Origin: Martelella sp. NC20
GTDB lineage: Bacteria > Pseudomonadota > Alphaproteobacteria > Rhizobiales > Rhizobiaceae
DNA: 64,000 bases
Direction of reading: 5' to 3'
Assembly (NCBI RefSeq): GCF_013459645.1
Contig: NZ_CP054861.1
Location: 5,320,001-5,384,000, forward strand
Below the pieces are notes generated by a model that saw only the letters and a program-made list of their open reading frames with translations, was not told the origin of the DNA and did not search any database. The position numbers and the translations under genes are program-made. Shown in pieces: positions 46,776 through 56,934 of the stretch (position 1 is the first letter of the stretch; every line of letters starts with the position of its first letter).

Positions 46776-46852
46776 TGAAAATATTCCATTGAAAAGGGCG
46801 TGGCCGGAGGGTGTAAACCGTCCGGCCTGGCATGCGAAAACGCGGACGAATC

Positions 46853-48838
46853 CTAGAGGGGATATTCCTGGCGCAGACGGGTAAAGATCTTCGTCATATC
46901 CCGCTTTACGGTTTCCGAAGAGGCGTCGGCACACCGTTCGGGGGCGAGCGCATCGACTGCATCGAACACCCGATGCTTCATGAAGAAGCGCCAACCGACC
47001 GGCCAGCTCGACAGGAACCGGGTCAGCAACTCATAGCGCTCCCGCGTCCAAAGCGCCTCAAAGGCAGCCATTTGCGGGCTCAAGGTGATAATCTCGGTGC
47101 AGGCCGGCCGCAGCGGCTCCCGCATCCGGGCCGTCTGAGCTACGTCTATCCCGGCGCCATCACAGACAACGCCATACTCCTGACGCGCCATTTCAACGGA
47201 CACGGCGCCGCGCCTGACATCGTCGAGCACAACTTCGGCCGGGCGCGTGAAAGCATCGCCATAGCCGCCTGATCCGGGCCCGATAACGCGGATCACATCC
47301 CCCGGGCCGCATTCAACAACGTCGATATTGCCAAGCGCCTTCTCGCCTGCACGCCCGGGGTTGAGTACAAATTGCGAGATTTTTCCGGCGGCGCCGCCGC
47401 ACATCCCCCACGATCCCATCACCGAACGGTTTCGGTTGCGCGCTGTGACAACCGTGCCCGGCGCGAAGACTTCGAATTCCATCGTGGCAGAGAGCCCGCC
47501 GCGATAGCGCCCGGCACCGCCGGTATCCTTCGCCAGACCGTAGCGATGGAACAGGATCGGCACCTCAGCTTCCGTGATCTCGATCGGCGTATTGCGCAGA
47601 AAGCCACTGAATCCGCCTGCACCCGAACTTCCGTCGCCCATCGGCGTGCCGCCGCCGCCGCCGCCCACCGGACCGATCGATGCCATGATCGGCCGGCCGG
47701 ACCGGTCGACCGTCTTCACGTTCATGATCGCATTGCCGCCCGGCGCCGTTGCCGGCATCAAGTCGGGCAAGGCCCTGGCAAATGCCCCGAGCGTGGCAAC
47801 TTGGGTAAGCGCGCAGGTGAGAGAGCGCATGCCGACAGCGGCAGGGCGCTCGCAGTTGACCACTGTACCGTTCGGCAGGACGGCGCGTGCGGCGCGCAGC
47901 GTACCGGCATTCAAGATGAGCTTCGGATCGAGGGTCTTGAGCACATAGGTCAGCCCCACCATAACCAGCGGATGCCGCTCGCGCCCGCCGGTGGGCATGT
48001 TAAGCGATGACCTTAGCTGCGGGTCGCTGCCGGTGTAATCGAGTATCGCCTCTTCGCCCCGGATCGTAAGCGTCAGCGCAATCCGGCACGGCCAGCCGCC
48101 ATCGCCGTCTTCATCGGCATAATCGGAGAAGAAATATTCGCCATCCGGGATTCCGCCCAACACCGCACGGGCCTGCGCCTCGGAATAGTCGAGAATCTGC
48201 TCGAGCCCGCCAATGAAATCCTCCAACCCGAAGCGCGCAATGATCTCATGCACCTTGCGCTCGCCGATATTCACCGCTGCGATCTGTGCGTTGAGGTCGC
48301 CCCAGTTCTGCTCTGGTAAACGCACATTGGAACGCAGCACCTCAACCACGAACGCATTGAGCCCATCCCTGGTGACCAGCTTCACCGGCGGGATACGCAC
48401 GCCTTCCTGCTCGATCTCGGTCAGACTGCGCGACAATGACGCAGGAACCGCGCCGCCGACATCGGTATTGTGGATATGCCCCACCACGAAACAGGCAATC
48501 TCACCATTATGGAACACCGGCTTCCAGATGTGCATATCGGGCGAATGCGTTGCGACGAAACCATTATAGGGGTCGTTGGTGACGCAGATGTCGCCTTCTT
48601 CGTAATGATCGAACATGTCGAGCAGCGGCCGATAGTCGATGCCGCTGTACCACGGTGCGCCAAACTGGCGCGGCGAGGCAAAGGCCAGGCCCTCACGGGT
48701 CACAAGCTGGCACGAAAAATCTTCCGTTTCCTTGACGAAGGCCGAATGGGCGGTGCGCATCAAGGTGAAGGCCATCGCGTCTGCGGCGGCGGCACAGAAA
48801 TTGGCCAGAACCTGAAGATTGCGGCTGTCGATTGCCAT
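46853..48838 (-). CDS. hyuB: Hydantoinase B/oxoprolinase family protein (HyuB)
   Basis: The 661-residue protein starts MAIDSRNLQVLANFCAAAAD. Family markers include FSCQLVTREGLAFA, DICVTNDPYNGFVATHSPDM and the glycine-rich VGGGGGGTPMGDGSSG. It is longer than the roughly 570 residues common in the family. With HyuA it forms an ATP-dependent amidohydrolase that opens hydantoins, N-methylhydantoins or 5-oxoproline. The gene begins three bases after the HyuA stop. Confidence 0.9.
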   Translation of the reverse strand: MAIDSRNLQVLANFCAAAADAMAFTLMRTAHSAFVKETEDFSCQLVTREGLAFASPRQFGAPWYSGIDYRPLLDMFDHYEEGDICVTNDPYNGFVATHSPDMHIWKPVFHNGEIACFVVGHIHNTDVGGAVPASLSRSLTEIEQEGVRIPPVKLVTRDGLNAFVVEVLRSNVRLPEQNWGDLNAQIAAVNIGERKVHEIIARFGLEDFIGGLEQILDYSEAQARAVLGGIPDGEYFFSDYADEDGDGGWPCRIALTLTIRGEEAILDYTGSDPQLRSSLNMPTGGRERHPLVMVGLTYVLKTLDPKLILNAGTLRAARAVLPNGTVVNCERPAAVGMRSLTCALTQVATLGAFARALPDLMPATAPGGNAIMNVKTVDRSGRPIMASIGPVGGGGGGTPMGDGSSGAGGFSGFLRNTPIEITEAEVPILFHRYGLAKDTGGAGRYRGGLSATMEFEVFAPGTVVTARNRNRSVMGSWGMCGGAAGKISQFVLNPGRAGEKALGNIDVVECGPGDVIRVIGPGSGGYGDAFTRPAEVVLDDVRRGAVSVEMARQEYGVVCDGAGIDVAQTARMREPLRPACTEIITLSPQMAAFEALWTRERYELLTRFLSSWPVGWRFFMKHRVFDAVDALAPERCADASSETVKRDMTKIFTRLRQEYPL

Positions 48839-48841
48839 GGC

Positions 48842-50884
48842 TCAAGCCTCCCGCTCGATGATGAGATTGCCGAATGTGTCCACCCGGAGGGTGAAATTGG
48901 GCAAGACAACGGTGGTGGTATCATCTTGCGCGATAATTGCGGGACCGCTGAACGCGCTGCCGCAGGCCAGATCGTCGCGGTGATAGAGGGGCGTCTTATA
49001 GGGTTTGCCGCCGAAATAGGCCGTAGGCGTCATGCGAGGCGCGACAATCGCATCGCTGACGGGCGCTTCCTGCAAAACGGGCTTGGGCGTAGGCCCTACG
49101 ATGATCAGTCTCAGGTTGACGAGCTGCGCCATGGCCTTTTCATCCGCGTGACCGAAAAGGCGGGTATGCTCGGCCCAGAACGCCGCAAGAATTGCGGCGA
49201 TATCTCCCGACCGGATCCAGTCCGGTTCAAGCGGCGTCTCGATTTCGTAGGATTGGCCGGCAAAACGCATGTCGGCCACGACATGAAGCGAGGCCTCTCC
49301 TTTATAGCCCTGCCGATCACGCAGCCAGGAATTCGCCTCGGTCTCAAGTTCCGAAAGCGCCTCTTGCAGCGCCGGCAGTGCCTGAACCGTTACATCGGTG
49401 AAGACGGTGCGCAGGAAATCGTTCTTCAGGTCCGCAATCAGCCCGCCAAAGGCGGAAACGACGCCCGGTCGCGGCGGAACGACAACGCCCTTCATGTCGA
49501 GTTCATCGGCAAGGAAGCAGGCAAGCATTGCCCCTGCCCCGCCGAAAGCGAAGAGGTGGAAATCACGCGGATCGACGCCGAAGCGGGAGATCAGGCCGCT
49601 CACCTCGGCATACATGCTGGAGACCGAGATATCGATGATGTGACCCGCGACCTCTTCAAGCGTACAGCCCAGCGCTTCGGCAAGAGGCGCGCAGACCCGG
49701 CGCGAAGCGTCATGATCGACCGTGACCGCGCCGTAGCCGAGCGGCATATGCCCGATCAGGTTGCACACCGCCATCGCATCCGTAACCGTGGGGCGGTCGC
49801 CGCCACGGCCATAGCAGGCCGGGCCGGGCGTGGAACCCGCGCTTTCCGGTCCCACCCGCAGCATGCCGAGCGCATCGACCGAGGCGACGGACCCGCCGCC
49901 CTGGCCAACCGACGAGACCGAGACCGAGGGCACATAGATCTGGAACTCGCCGATCAGTTCGCCCGTGCCATACTGCGCCTCTCCATTCTGGATCACGGCC
50001 ACATCGGCACTGGTTCCGCCGATATCAAGCGTCATGATCTTGTCATAGCCGCTGTTGCGCGCCAGATACCCTGCCCCGATAACGCCCGAGGCGGTTCCGG
50101 AGAGGATCATCTGCACGCATTTCTCGCGCGCTTCATCGATCGCCATCACCCCGCCATTGGTCTTGGAGATCAAAAGCGGACACGTAAGCCCCTTTTCGCG
50201 CAACACGGTTTCAAACCGATCGAGATAGTGCGAGACGCGCTGCTGCACATAGCCGCTGATGACCGTGGTGATGGTGCGCTCATATTCGCGGATGACGGGC
50301 CATGTCTCGCTTGAGGCGTAGACCTGCAGATCCGGCGCCATATCGCGGATCATCGTCTTGACCGCAGCCTCGTTGGCACCGTTCCGGTAGGCATTCAGGA
50401 ACGAGACGACAATGCCCACGCACCCCATGTCGCGAACGCGCGCCAGTTGCGCGGCGACATCCTCACGCGATGGCGCGCGCAGGATCTGCCCGTCCGCGCC
50501 CATCCGCTCGGTAACACCGAACACGGCATTGCGGGCGATCAAAGGCATGGGCCGGGAGCAATAGAGATTGTGTATCTCGGGTATCTTCAGCCGCGCGACC
50601 TCAAGCACGTCCTCGAATCCGGCAGTGGTGAAAAGCGCAATCCTGTCGCCGTTGCGCTGGATCACCGTGTTCACACCCACCGTCGTGCCATGCGAAAAAT
50701 GCACAACATCTTCGGCACGCAATCCGGCCGTGCCGGCAAGCGTATCGAGCCCCAGCGCAATTTCTTCGCCCGGCGCATCGGGACGAGAGAACACCTTGAG
50801 CGTCGAAAGCGTCCCGGTTTCTTCATTCAATACAGCGAAATCCGTGAACGAACCGCCGACGTCAACGCCAATCCTGTATCCCAT
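48842..50884 (-). CDS. hyuA: Hydantoinase A/oxoprolinase family protein (HyuA)
   Basis: The 680-residue protein starts MGYRIGVDVGGSFTDFAVLN, the phosphate-binding loop of the family, and has the second ATP motif TLDIGGTSADVAVI and the FAFGGAGAMLACFLAD segment. HyuA and HyuB act together to hydrolyse a cyclic amide with ATP. The ATG at 50884 is chosen to start at the conserved N terminus. It lies in a gene set with an ArgE-like deacetylase, which could act on the opened product. Confidence 0.92.
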   Translation of the reverse strand: MGYRIGVDVGGSFTDFAVLNEETGTLSTLKVFSRPDAPGEEIALGLDTLAGTAGLRAEDVVHFSHGTTVGVNTVIQRNGDRIALFTTAGFEDVLEVARLKIPEIHNLYCSRPMPLIARNAVFGVTERMGADGQILRAPSREDVAAQLARVRDMGCVGIVVSFLNAYRNGANEAAVKTMIRDMAPDLQVYASSETWPVIREYERTITTVISGYVQQRVSHYLDRFETVLREKGLTCPLLISKTNGGVMAIDEAREKCVQMILSGTASGVIGAGYLARNSGYDKIMTLDIGGTSADVAVIQNGEAQYGTGELIGEFQIYVPSVSVSSVGQGGGSVASVDALGMLRVGPESAGSTPGPACYGRGGDRPTVTDAMAVCNLIGHMPLGYGAVTVDHDASRRVCAPLAEALGCTLEEVAGHIIDISVSSMYAEVSGLISRFGVDPRDFHLFAFGGAGAMLACFLADELDMKGVVVPPRPGVVSAFGGLIADLKNDFLRTVFTDVTVQALPALQEALSELETEANSWLRDRQGYKGEASLHVVADMRFAGQSYEIETPLEPDWIRSGDIAAILAAFWAEHTRLFGHADEKAMAQLVNLRLIIVGPTPKPVLQEAPVSDAIVAPRMTPTAYFGGKPYKTPLYHRDDLACGSAFSGPAIIAQDDTTTVVLPNFTLRVDTFGNLIIEREA

Positions 50885-50959
50885 TATCGTTCTTTCCCAC
50901 ACGTGTTTCCATGCACCCTGACGAACCGCGCGCAAATCTGAGCGCCGCCAAAAGCGGCT

Positions 50960-52087
50960 TCAGGCGCTCATTTCATCAACGAGGCCCGCGATCATCCGTT
51001 CGCAGGCGGCAAGCTCGTCCTTGGTGACGAATTCGTCGGGCTTATGCGCGCGTTCGATGTGACCTGGCCCGCAAATCACCGAAGCAATACCCGCCAGCTG
51101 ATAAAGACCGCCCTCGGTTCCAAAACTCACCGCCTCGACGGGCTCGCGCGCCGAAAGCCGTCCGATCAAACGACTGAGCGGCGAATCCTGCGCCAAAGAC
51201 AGTGCGGGATAGGCACTCACGACCTCCCAGTTCGTCACGAAGCCCTCGGAACGAAGCGCATCAAGCGCGGCCTTGACCGGAGCGAGCAGCGCCAGGGGAT
51301 CCTGCCCGGGGATCGCGCGCAGCTCGATCTCGGCCTCTGCCAGATCCGGGATCACGTTGACCGCCACGCCGCCGGACACCACGCCCACCTGCAGCGTCGA
51401 GCAGGCCGGGGCAAAACGAACATCCTGACCGGTGTCCGGCAGGTTTGCGTTGACCGCAAGCGCTTCGTTCAGCACGGAGACAAGACCGTGGATGGCGTTC
51501 CGCCCGAGATCAGGACGCGAAGAATGGCCGGCGAGCCCCTCTACCCTGAGCCGCACCGCGGCCTTGCCCTTATGAGCCAGGATCGGGGTCATGTCGGAGG
51601 GTTCGCCGATGATGCAGCCAAGCGGCAACGCGCACAGTTCCGGCAGATGCGCCAGAAGATGCGGCACACCCCGGCACCCCGCCTCTTCGTCGTAGGAAAA
51701 GGCAAGGTGAAGGGGCCGTGACAGCGTGCGGTTCCCGGTCGCGGGCAAAACCGCCAGGCAGCAGGCAAGAAAGCCCTGCATGTCGGATGTGCCCCGTCCA
51801 TATAAACGGCCGGCGCCATCGTCCCGCAAGGTGAACGGCGCGGACGTCCAGCCCTTCGCCGGCGCGGGAACCACATCCATATGGCCGGACAGCACATAAC
51901 CTGCCCTGTCTTTCGGGCCGAGCGTGATCCACAGATTGGACCGGTCGCCCTCCGGGCCCGGCAGGACCTGCGCCTGCGCTCCCGCCTTCCGGGCAATCTC
52001 GCAAATGGTTTCGACGATCGGCCCGTTCGGCCGCCCGACCACCGCCTGACAGGCGAGCAATTGTTCCAGAATCTCTATCGCACGCAT
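50960..52087 (-). CDS. M20 metallohydrolase, acetylornithine deacetylase-like (ArgE family)
   Basis: A 375-residue zinc hydrolase: SGHMDVVPAP (metal histidine and aspartate), GRGTSDMQGF, the catalytic YDEEAG, and the C-terminal histidine in PGHIERAHKPDE. This last motif is typical of ArgE. It follows the oxidoreductase with a one-base gap. In this catabolic set it probably removes an acyl or carbamoyl group from an N-substituted amino acid and is not the biosynthetic ArgE. Confidence 0.88.
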   Translation of the reverse strand: MRAIEILEQLLACQAVVGRPNGPIVETICEIARKAGAQAQVLPGPEGDRSNLWITLGPKDRAGYVLSGHMDVVPAPAKGWTSAPFTLRDDGAGRLYGRGTSDMQGFLACCLAVLPATGNRTLSRPLHLAFSYDEEAGCRGVPHLLAHLPELCALPLGCIIGEPSDMTPILAHKGKAAVRLRVEGLAGHSSRPDLGRNAIHGLVSVLNEALAVNANLPDTGQDVRFAPACSTLQVGVVSGGVAVNVIPDLAEAEIELRAIPGQDPLALLAPVKAALDALRSEGFVTNWEVVSAYPALSLAQDSPLSRLIGRLSAREPVEAVSFGTEGGLYQLAGIASVICGPGHIERAHKPDEFVTKDELAACERMIAGLVDEMSA

Positions 52088-52088
52088 G

Positions 52089-53417
52089 TCAAAGCATCCC
52101 TGGCTTGGCGAATTTTGTGCCATCGATCATCCGGCTGTAACGGAAGGGCGTCGGGTCGACGGATGTGGGCGCTCCGGTGACAAGCTCTGCCGCCAGCACG
52201 CCAGCCCCCGGCCCGATCCCGAAGCCATGCGCGCTGAACCCTGTCGATATGAACAGCCCCGGCACATGGTCGACGCCGGAAATCACCGGGATCGCGTCGG
52301 GCGTATTGTCGACCATGCCGCCCCAGGCGCAGGCCATGCGCAGATTGGCAAGCTGGGGATAGGCGGTGGTCAGATCGGCCATGCCCCGACGCAGCAGCCC
52401 CTGATCGGGAGCGGGGTCCAGGATGCGCACGCGCTCGAATGGCGACACATGATCGCCGGTCCAGCGATGCAATGATTCCGGCCCGTTGAAAAACTGCGAC
52501 CCGATGCCGTAGCTGAGTTTCTTGCGCCGGATCAGGAAGGTATCCCAAAAGGCTGCGGCCTGCAGCGCGCCCCACGGGCTCGCCTGCAGCTGTGCCCGCC
52601 CGCTGACGCCGACCGTATAGCCCCCATCGAGGCGGCGGCGCAGCGCGACGGTTTCCATGGATACCGCGCCGTCCAGAACCTCGGGGCCCGGCTCGGTGTA
52701 GAAACAGGTCGATTTGACCGAAGCTTGCAGTATCTTGACCCCATGATGGCGCAGGAGCATGCCGCTCCAGGCTCCGCCCGCCACCAGGACCGCCTCACTG
52801 GAGATCCGCCCCCGTTCCGTCACGACGCCTGCAATCCTGCCGCCCGCGATATCGAGTTCGCGCACGGCGCAATCCTGCACGATCACGCCACCCGTGCGCT
52901 GCACCGCGCGCGCCATGGCCGACGTTGCCAGTTCCGGCTCGGCACGGCCATCATGAGGAGACCAGACCCCGCCGAGCCAGCGACGCTGGTTGCCGGGCAA
53001 ACGTTCACTCAGTTCACGGCCGTTGAGCATATAGGTCTCGACGCCGTAATCCCTGGCGATACGTCCCCATGCTTCCCATTGCGCCACGTCAGACGCATTT
53101 GCCGAGGCATAGAGCAGGCCAGTGCGCCTGAAGCCAGTCTCTTCGCCGAGGTCGGCATTCATCTCGCCCCAAAGCCGCAGGGAAAGCCGGGCAAGCGGCA
53201 GTTCTTTCGGATTTCGGTTCTGCTGACGGCACCAACCCCAGTTCCGTGACGATTGCTCCGCTCCGACACGGCCCTTCTCCAGCACCGTCACGGTCAGACC
53301 GCGCTTGCGCAGATGCCACGCCGCGGCCATACCCGCGATACCGGCGCCCACAATCACCACGTCGCTGCGGTCGGGCAAGACCTTGCCTGTTTCAACGGCT
53401 CTCACTGCTGGCATCAT
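52089..53417 (-). CDS. FAD-dependent oxidoreductase of the D-amino-acid oxidase family
   Basis: A 442-residue flavoprotein with VVIVGAGIAGMAAAWHLRKR near residue 20 and the C-terminal STGFSAHGFGIGPGAGVL. It contains AEQSSRNWGWCRQ, shared with the oxidoreductase at 14974-16305, and PFERVRILDPAPDQGLLRR similar to EACRTLDPAPDMRFIRA there. The two are clear paralogues in two different transport clusters. Likely oxidises an amine or N-substituted amino acid to an aldehyde or imine, for the aldehyde dehydrogenase. Confidence 0.88.
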   Translation of the reverse strand: MMPAVRAVETGKVLPDRSDVVIVGAGIAGMAAAWHLRKRGLTVTVLEKGRVGAEQSSRNWGWCRQQNRNPKELPLARLSLRLWGEMNADLGEETGFRRTGLLYASANASDVAQWEAWGRIARDYGVETYMLNGRELSERLPGNQRRWLGGVWSPHDGRAEPELATSAMARAVQRTGGVIVQDCAVRELDIAGGRIAGVVTERGRISSEAVLVAGGAWSGMLLRHHGVKILQASVKSTCFYTEPGPEVLDGAVSMETVALRRRLDGGYTVGVSGRAQLQASPWGALQAAAFWDTFLIRRKKLSYGIGSQFFNGPESLHRWTGDHVSPFERVRILDPAPDQGLLRRGMADLTTAYPQLANLRMACAWGGMVDNTPDAIPVISGVDHVPGLFISTGFSAHGFGIGPGAGVLAAELVTGAPTSVDPTPFRYSRMIDGTKFAKPGML

Positions 53418-53464
53418 AATGCGTATCCAAAACTCTCTCGAAGGCAGGCAAAAGCGGTATCCCG

Positions 53465-54277
53465 TCAGGCGCCGACGATCCCCTTCAGGCCGAAAAGCCT
53501 TTGCACGGCGAACAACGCAACAAAGGCGATGGCCATCTGCACGGCGCTGATGGCTGCGATGGAAGGATCGAACTGGTTCTCCATGTAACTGAGCATCACG
53601 ATGGGCAGCGTCGTCGAATTGGCCGAACCGAAGAAAAACGAGACCGGAACGTTGTCGAACGAGATCAGCAATGAAAACAAAGCGCCGGAAAAGATGCCGG
53701 GCTTGATCAACGGCAGCGTCACATACCGGAACACCCGCCAGCTATTGGCGCCCAGAATGGCCGCGGCCTCGGCATATTGGGGCGAGATTCCGCGATAGAC
53801 AGCCAGCACCGTGCGAAAAACAAACGGTATCAGCAGGACGGTGTGCGAGATCCAGAGCGCGAGGAAAGAAACGCCAAAGTGCAACGACCCGAGAAAATAG
53901 AGCAAGGCAAAACCTAAAACGATGGCAGGCACTGCGAGCGGAGCCAGCAGGAGCGCGCTGATGGCCGATGCCGCGACCGATCGGGACCGCGCCAGGGCAA
54001 GGGCAGCGGGGATCGCGAACAGGCTCGCCGACGCCGTGGCCAGAACCGCCAGCTTGATACTGGTGACTAGCGAGGTGATGAAGGGCGTGTACTCGATGAT
54101 GCGGTGATACCATCTGAAGGAGAAGCCTTCGAACGGAAAGGAGATGAAGGCTGCCGAGTTGAACGATACTGCGACCACGGCCACGATCGGCGCCAGCATG
54201 AATACGAAGAAGGTCACCACATAGACGGGCAAGACCCAGTCAAAGCGCATCAAACGGGCCAGTTTGGATTGAGACAT
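53465..54277 (-). CDS. ABC transporter permease (PotC-like)
   Basis: A 270-residue permease starting MSQSKLARLMRFDWVLPVYV, with six spans and the coupling motif QYAEAAAILGANSWRVFRYV. The ATG at 54277 gives the normal length and lies just after the other permease. It works with the permease at 54283-55134. Confidence 0.92.
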   Translation of the reverse strand: MSQSKLARLMRFDWVLPVYVVTFFVFMLAPIVAVVAVSFNSAAFISFPFEGFSFRWYHRIIEYTPFITSLVTSIKLAVLATASASLFAIPAALALARSRSVAASAISALLLAPLAVPAIVLGFALLYFLGSLHFGVSFLALWISHTVLLIPFVFRTVLAVYRGISPQYAEAAAILGANSWRVFRYVTLPLIKPGIFSGALFSLLISFDNVPVSFFFGSANSTTLPIVMLSYMENQFDPSIAAISAVQMAIAFVALFAVQRLFGLKGIVGA

Positions 54278-54282
54278 GGCGC

Positions 54283-55134
54283 TTACACCCCACGACGTTT
54301 GAGAAAGGCGAGTTGCAGCACCATCACGAGGATGGCCATGAACATCAGCACGTTGGACATTGCGCTCGCGAGGCTCAGGTCCTGCGAGACGGTAAACTGC
54401 TGGTAGATCAACAGAGGCAGGGTAACGACCTTGCCGCCGCCCAGCAGAAGCATGGTCAGAAAGCTGCCATTGCAAAGCATGAAGACCAGCACCGCCCCTG
54501 TCGCGATACCATCGAGACTGAGCGGCAGGGTAATGTTCCAGAACGCGCGCCAACGGTTCGCGCCGAGGATCTGAGCGGCTTCTTCATAGCGCGTATCGAT
54601 GCTTTGCAGCACGGAAGAAATCGACAGCACCATATAGGTGACGAGGATATGCACCAGACCGACATAGACCGAAACGGGATTGCGCAGGAGGTCGACCTTG
54701 CGGTCGAGAATGCCGAGATCCACCAGCGCGACGCTGATCAATCCGTTGCGCGCAAAGAACACCTGCCAGCCGAAGGTCCGCATGATGACCGAGGTCAGAA
54801 GCGGCGCGAGCAACAGGAACACGATCAGCGCCTGCGAGCGGTTGGCCTTGCGCACCAGAAAATAAGCAATCGGATAACCCGTTACGACACAGAGCACAGT
54901 CACGATCACGCTGACCTTGAGCGTCTCGAACAGGATCTTCAGATAGAACGGGTCCGTCAGAAGACGCCGGTATAGCTCCAGGCTGAAGGCGCCTTCATCC
55001 GGAAAGAAACTGCCGACGCCGTTGCCGATCAGCGGCAGGACGAAGAAGAAAATCACGAAGGCAAGCGCGGGCAGCGCAAGCCCGACCTTCTCCCGCCCGA
55101 GCCGCAAGAGGGGCATTTTCAGGGATCGCGCCAT
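54283..55134 (-). CDS. ABC transporter permease (PotB-like)
   Basis: A 283-residue permease starting MARSLKMPLLRLGREKVGLA; coupling motif RYEEAAQILGANRWRAFWNI. Its ATG overlaps the ATPase stop (TAATG), so translation is coupled. It forms the channel with the next permease; the cognate binding protein is on the opposite strand at 57153. Confidence 0.92.
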   Translation of the reverse strand: MARSLKMPLLRLGREKVGLALPALAFVIFFFVLPLIGNGVGSFFPDEGAFSLELYRRLLTDPFYLKILFETLKVSVIVTVLCVVTGYPIAYFLVRKANRSQALIVFLLLAPLLTSVIMRTFGWQVFFARNGLISVALVDLGILDRKVDLLRNPVSVYVGLVHILVTYMVLSISSVLQSIDTRYEEAAQILGANRWRAFWNITLPLSLDGIATGAVLVFMLCNGSFLTMLLLGGGKVVTLPLLIYQQFTVSQDLSLASAMSNVLMFMAILVMVLQLAFLKRRGV

Positions 55135-56258
55135 TACGCGGCCTCGTCGAGCAGGATTGAATCGGCATCGTTCCACGAAAGCGACACCCTGGCACCGGAG
55201 GCGATCTCGACATCCGGCACATCGGCGTCGCGATAGGAAACAATGACAGGCTCCTCGCGCCCTTCGACATCGAGCAGCACGGTGTTGAAGCTTCCGCGGA
55301 ACGCATATTGGCGCACGGTTGCATTGAGAGCGTCGGAGCCGTCCGTCGCAGCGCCAATGCGGATATTTTCGGGCCGCACGGCAAGAAGGACCGCCTGACC
55401 GTGGCCAAGATCACGATCACTTGCCGCAGTGAACCTGTTGACCACGCCGCCATGGCTGTAGACAAGCGAGAAGCCGCCCTCTCCTCTCCCCTCGACAATT
55501 GTCGGGAACAAGTTGATCGATCCAAGAAACTCAGCCACCCCGCGCGTGGCCGGACGCGCATAGACTTCTGCCGGCGCGCCACACTGCAACACCTTGCCAT
55601 GTGACATGACGGCAACGGTATCGCTCATGGTCAGTGCTTCCTCCTGATCATGGGTCACCATGATTGAAGTGATATGCAAACGGCGTTGCAGTTCCCGCAG
55701 TTCGAACTGCATGCCTTCACGGAGGTTCTTGTCGAGCGCGCTGAATGGCTCATCCAGAAGCAGAATCGAAGGATGCGTAATCAATGACCGGGCTAGAGCA
55801 ACGCGCTGCTGCTGGCCGCCAGAAAGCTGGCTGGGATAACGTTCGCCAAGCGCGGAGAGCTGCACCATGTCAAGCTGTCGGCGCACCCGCTCCTCAACCT
55901 CGCTTCGGCCGACGCCTGCCATTTTCAACCCGAAGGCCACGTTTTCGGAGACCGTCATGTGCGGAAATACGCTGTAGCTCTGGAATACCATGCCCAGATT
56001 GCGGCGATGCACCGGCAAGGCGGTGATGTCGCGACCATCGATCAGCACATGCCCGGAATCGCAATCATCAAAACCCGCCACAATCCGCAATGTCGTGGTC
56101 TTGCCGCAACCTGACGGACCAAGCAGCGAAAGCAGCCTGCCCGGCTCGACGCGCAGCGACACGTCCTCAACCACCAGATTCGAGCCGAATGACTTACGCA
56201 ACCGTTCGATGCACAGAGCCGCGCCCGTTTCACGTTCCTGGTGATAGCCTTGGCGCAT
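55134..56258 (-). CDS. ABC transporter ATP-binding protein (PotA-like)
   Basis: A 374-residue ATPase with Walker A GPSGCGKTTTLR, signature [14 protein letters not shown], Walker B ILLLDEPFSALD, H-loop VTHDQEEALTMSD and a C-terminal TOBE domain. First gene of the transporter part of the cluster, just downstream of the XRE-cupin regulator. Confidence 0.93.
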   Translation of the reverse strand: MRQGYHQERETGAALCIERLRKSFGSNLVVEDVSLRVEPGRLLSLLGPSGCGKTTTLRIVAGFDDCDSGHVLIDGRDITALPVHRRNLGMVFQSYSVFPHMTVSENVAFGLKMAGVGRSEVEERVRRQLDMVQLSALGERYPSQLSGGQQQRVALARSLITHPSILLLDEPFSALDKNLREGMQFELRELQRRLHITSIMVTHDQEEALTMSDTVAVMSHGKVLQCGAPAEVYARPATRGVAEFLGSINLFPTIVEGRGEGGFSLVYSHGGVVNRFTAASDRDLGHGQAVLLAVRPENIRIGAATDGSDALNATVRQYAFRGSFNTVLLDVEGREEPVIVSYRDADVPDVEIASGARVSLSWNDADSILLDEAA

Positions 56259-56292
56259 TGATGCAGTCTCCGTTTGCGTTGCGTTATGGTAA

Positions 56293-56880
56293 TCAGAGCT
56301 GATGGATCGGGCCGGATTGCGCGATGATCCAAAGCAGTGAAGACGGCGTGGACATATCGTTTCGGATGCTGTGCGGCTTGGCGCTGTCGAACTGGAAGCT
56401 GTCTCCCTCGTTCAGCTCGGCCTCAACCCCGTCAACCGTGAGCCGAAACCGTCCGCTCATAACCATCCCGGCCTTTTCCCCCGGCGTTTCCTGCATGTCG
56501 TCCGACGCCGCAAAGGCCGGAAACTCAATCGTCATGAACATCAGATTGCCAACGGAGCGCGGCGACAGCATGTGCTTGAAAAGCGGAGCGGGCCCGACAT
56601 TGAAGGCTGGACGCGCATCCGCACGACGCACGAAATCGAGCACTTCGATAGCCCTTGCCGGCGCAGGATCTTCAAGCAGGTCGCTGAGCGGCACGCCAAG
56701 AGCGTTGCGCAAGCGCTCAAGAATACGCAGCGACGGGTTCGAAAGCCCTCGCTCAACCTGCGAGATCATGCCGGCGGACACGCCCGCGCGTTCGGCGAGT
56801 TCGCCGATCGAACACCCCGCGGCGCGGCGTTTTTCGCGCAATCGTGCGCCTACTCCTGTCTGCTCTCTTGCTTCCGTCAC
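56293..56880 (-). CDS. XRE-family regulator with cupin domain
   Basis: A 195-residue regulator starting at GTG: helix-turn-helix at about 11-65 (GCSIGELAERAGVSAGMISQ, RGLSNPSLRILERL) and a cupin sensor at about 105-190 (GMVMSGRFRLTVDGVEAELN, EGDSFQFDSAKPHS). PuuR-like proteins of this layout control polyamine or amino-acid catabolism. It heads the minus-strand cluster and faces the binding-protein gene across a 272-base AT-rich region with inverted repeats, its likely operators. Confidence 0.92.
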   Translation of the reverse strand: MTEAREQTGVGARLREKRRAAGCSIGELAERAGVSAGMISQVERGLSNPSLRILERLRNALGVPLSDLLEDPAPARAIEVLDFVRRADARPAFNVGPAPLFKHMLSPRSVGNLMFMTIEFPAFAASDDMQETPGEKAGMVMSGRFRLTVDGVEAELNEGDSFQFDSAKPHSIRNDMSTPSSLLWIIAQSGPIHQL

Positions 56881-56934
56881 GGCCTGCCTCTCTTTATCGG
56901 ATTGAAGCCAGTTAGCCTCGGCACAGCCGCAGTG

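Noticed and set aside
48470..50314. A 614-residue plus-strand frame opposite hyuA
   Set aside because: Antisense shadow; the minus strand encodes the conserved HyuA motifs.
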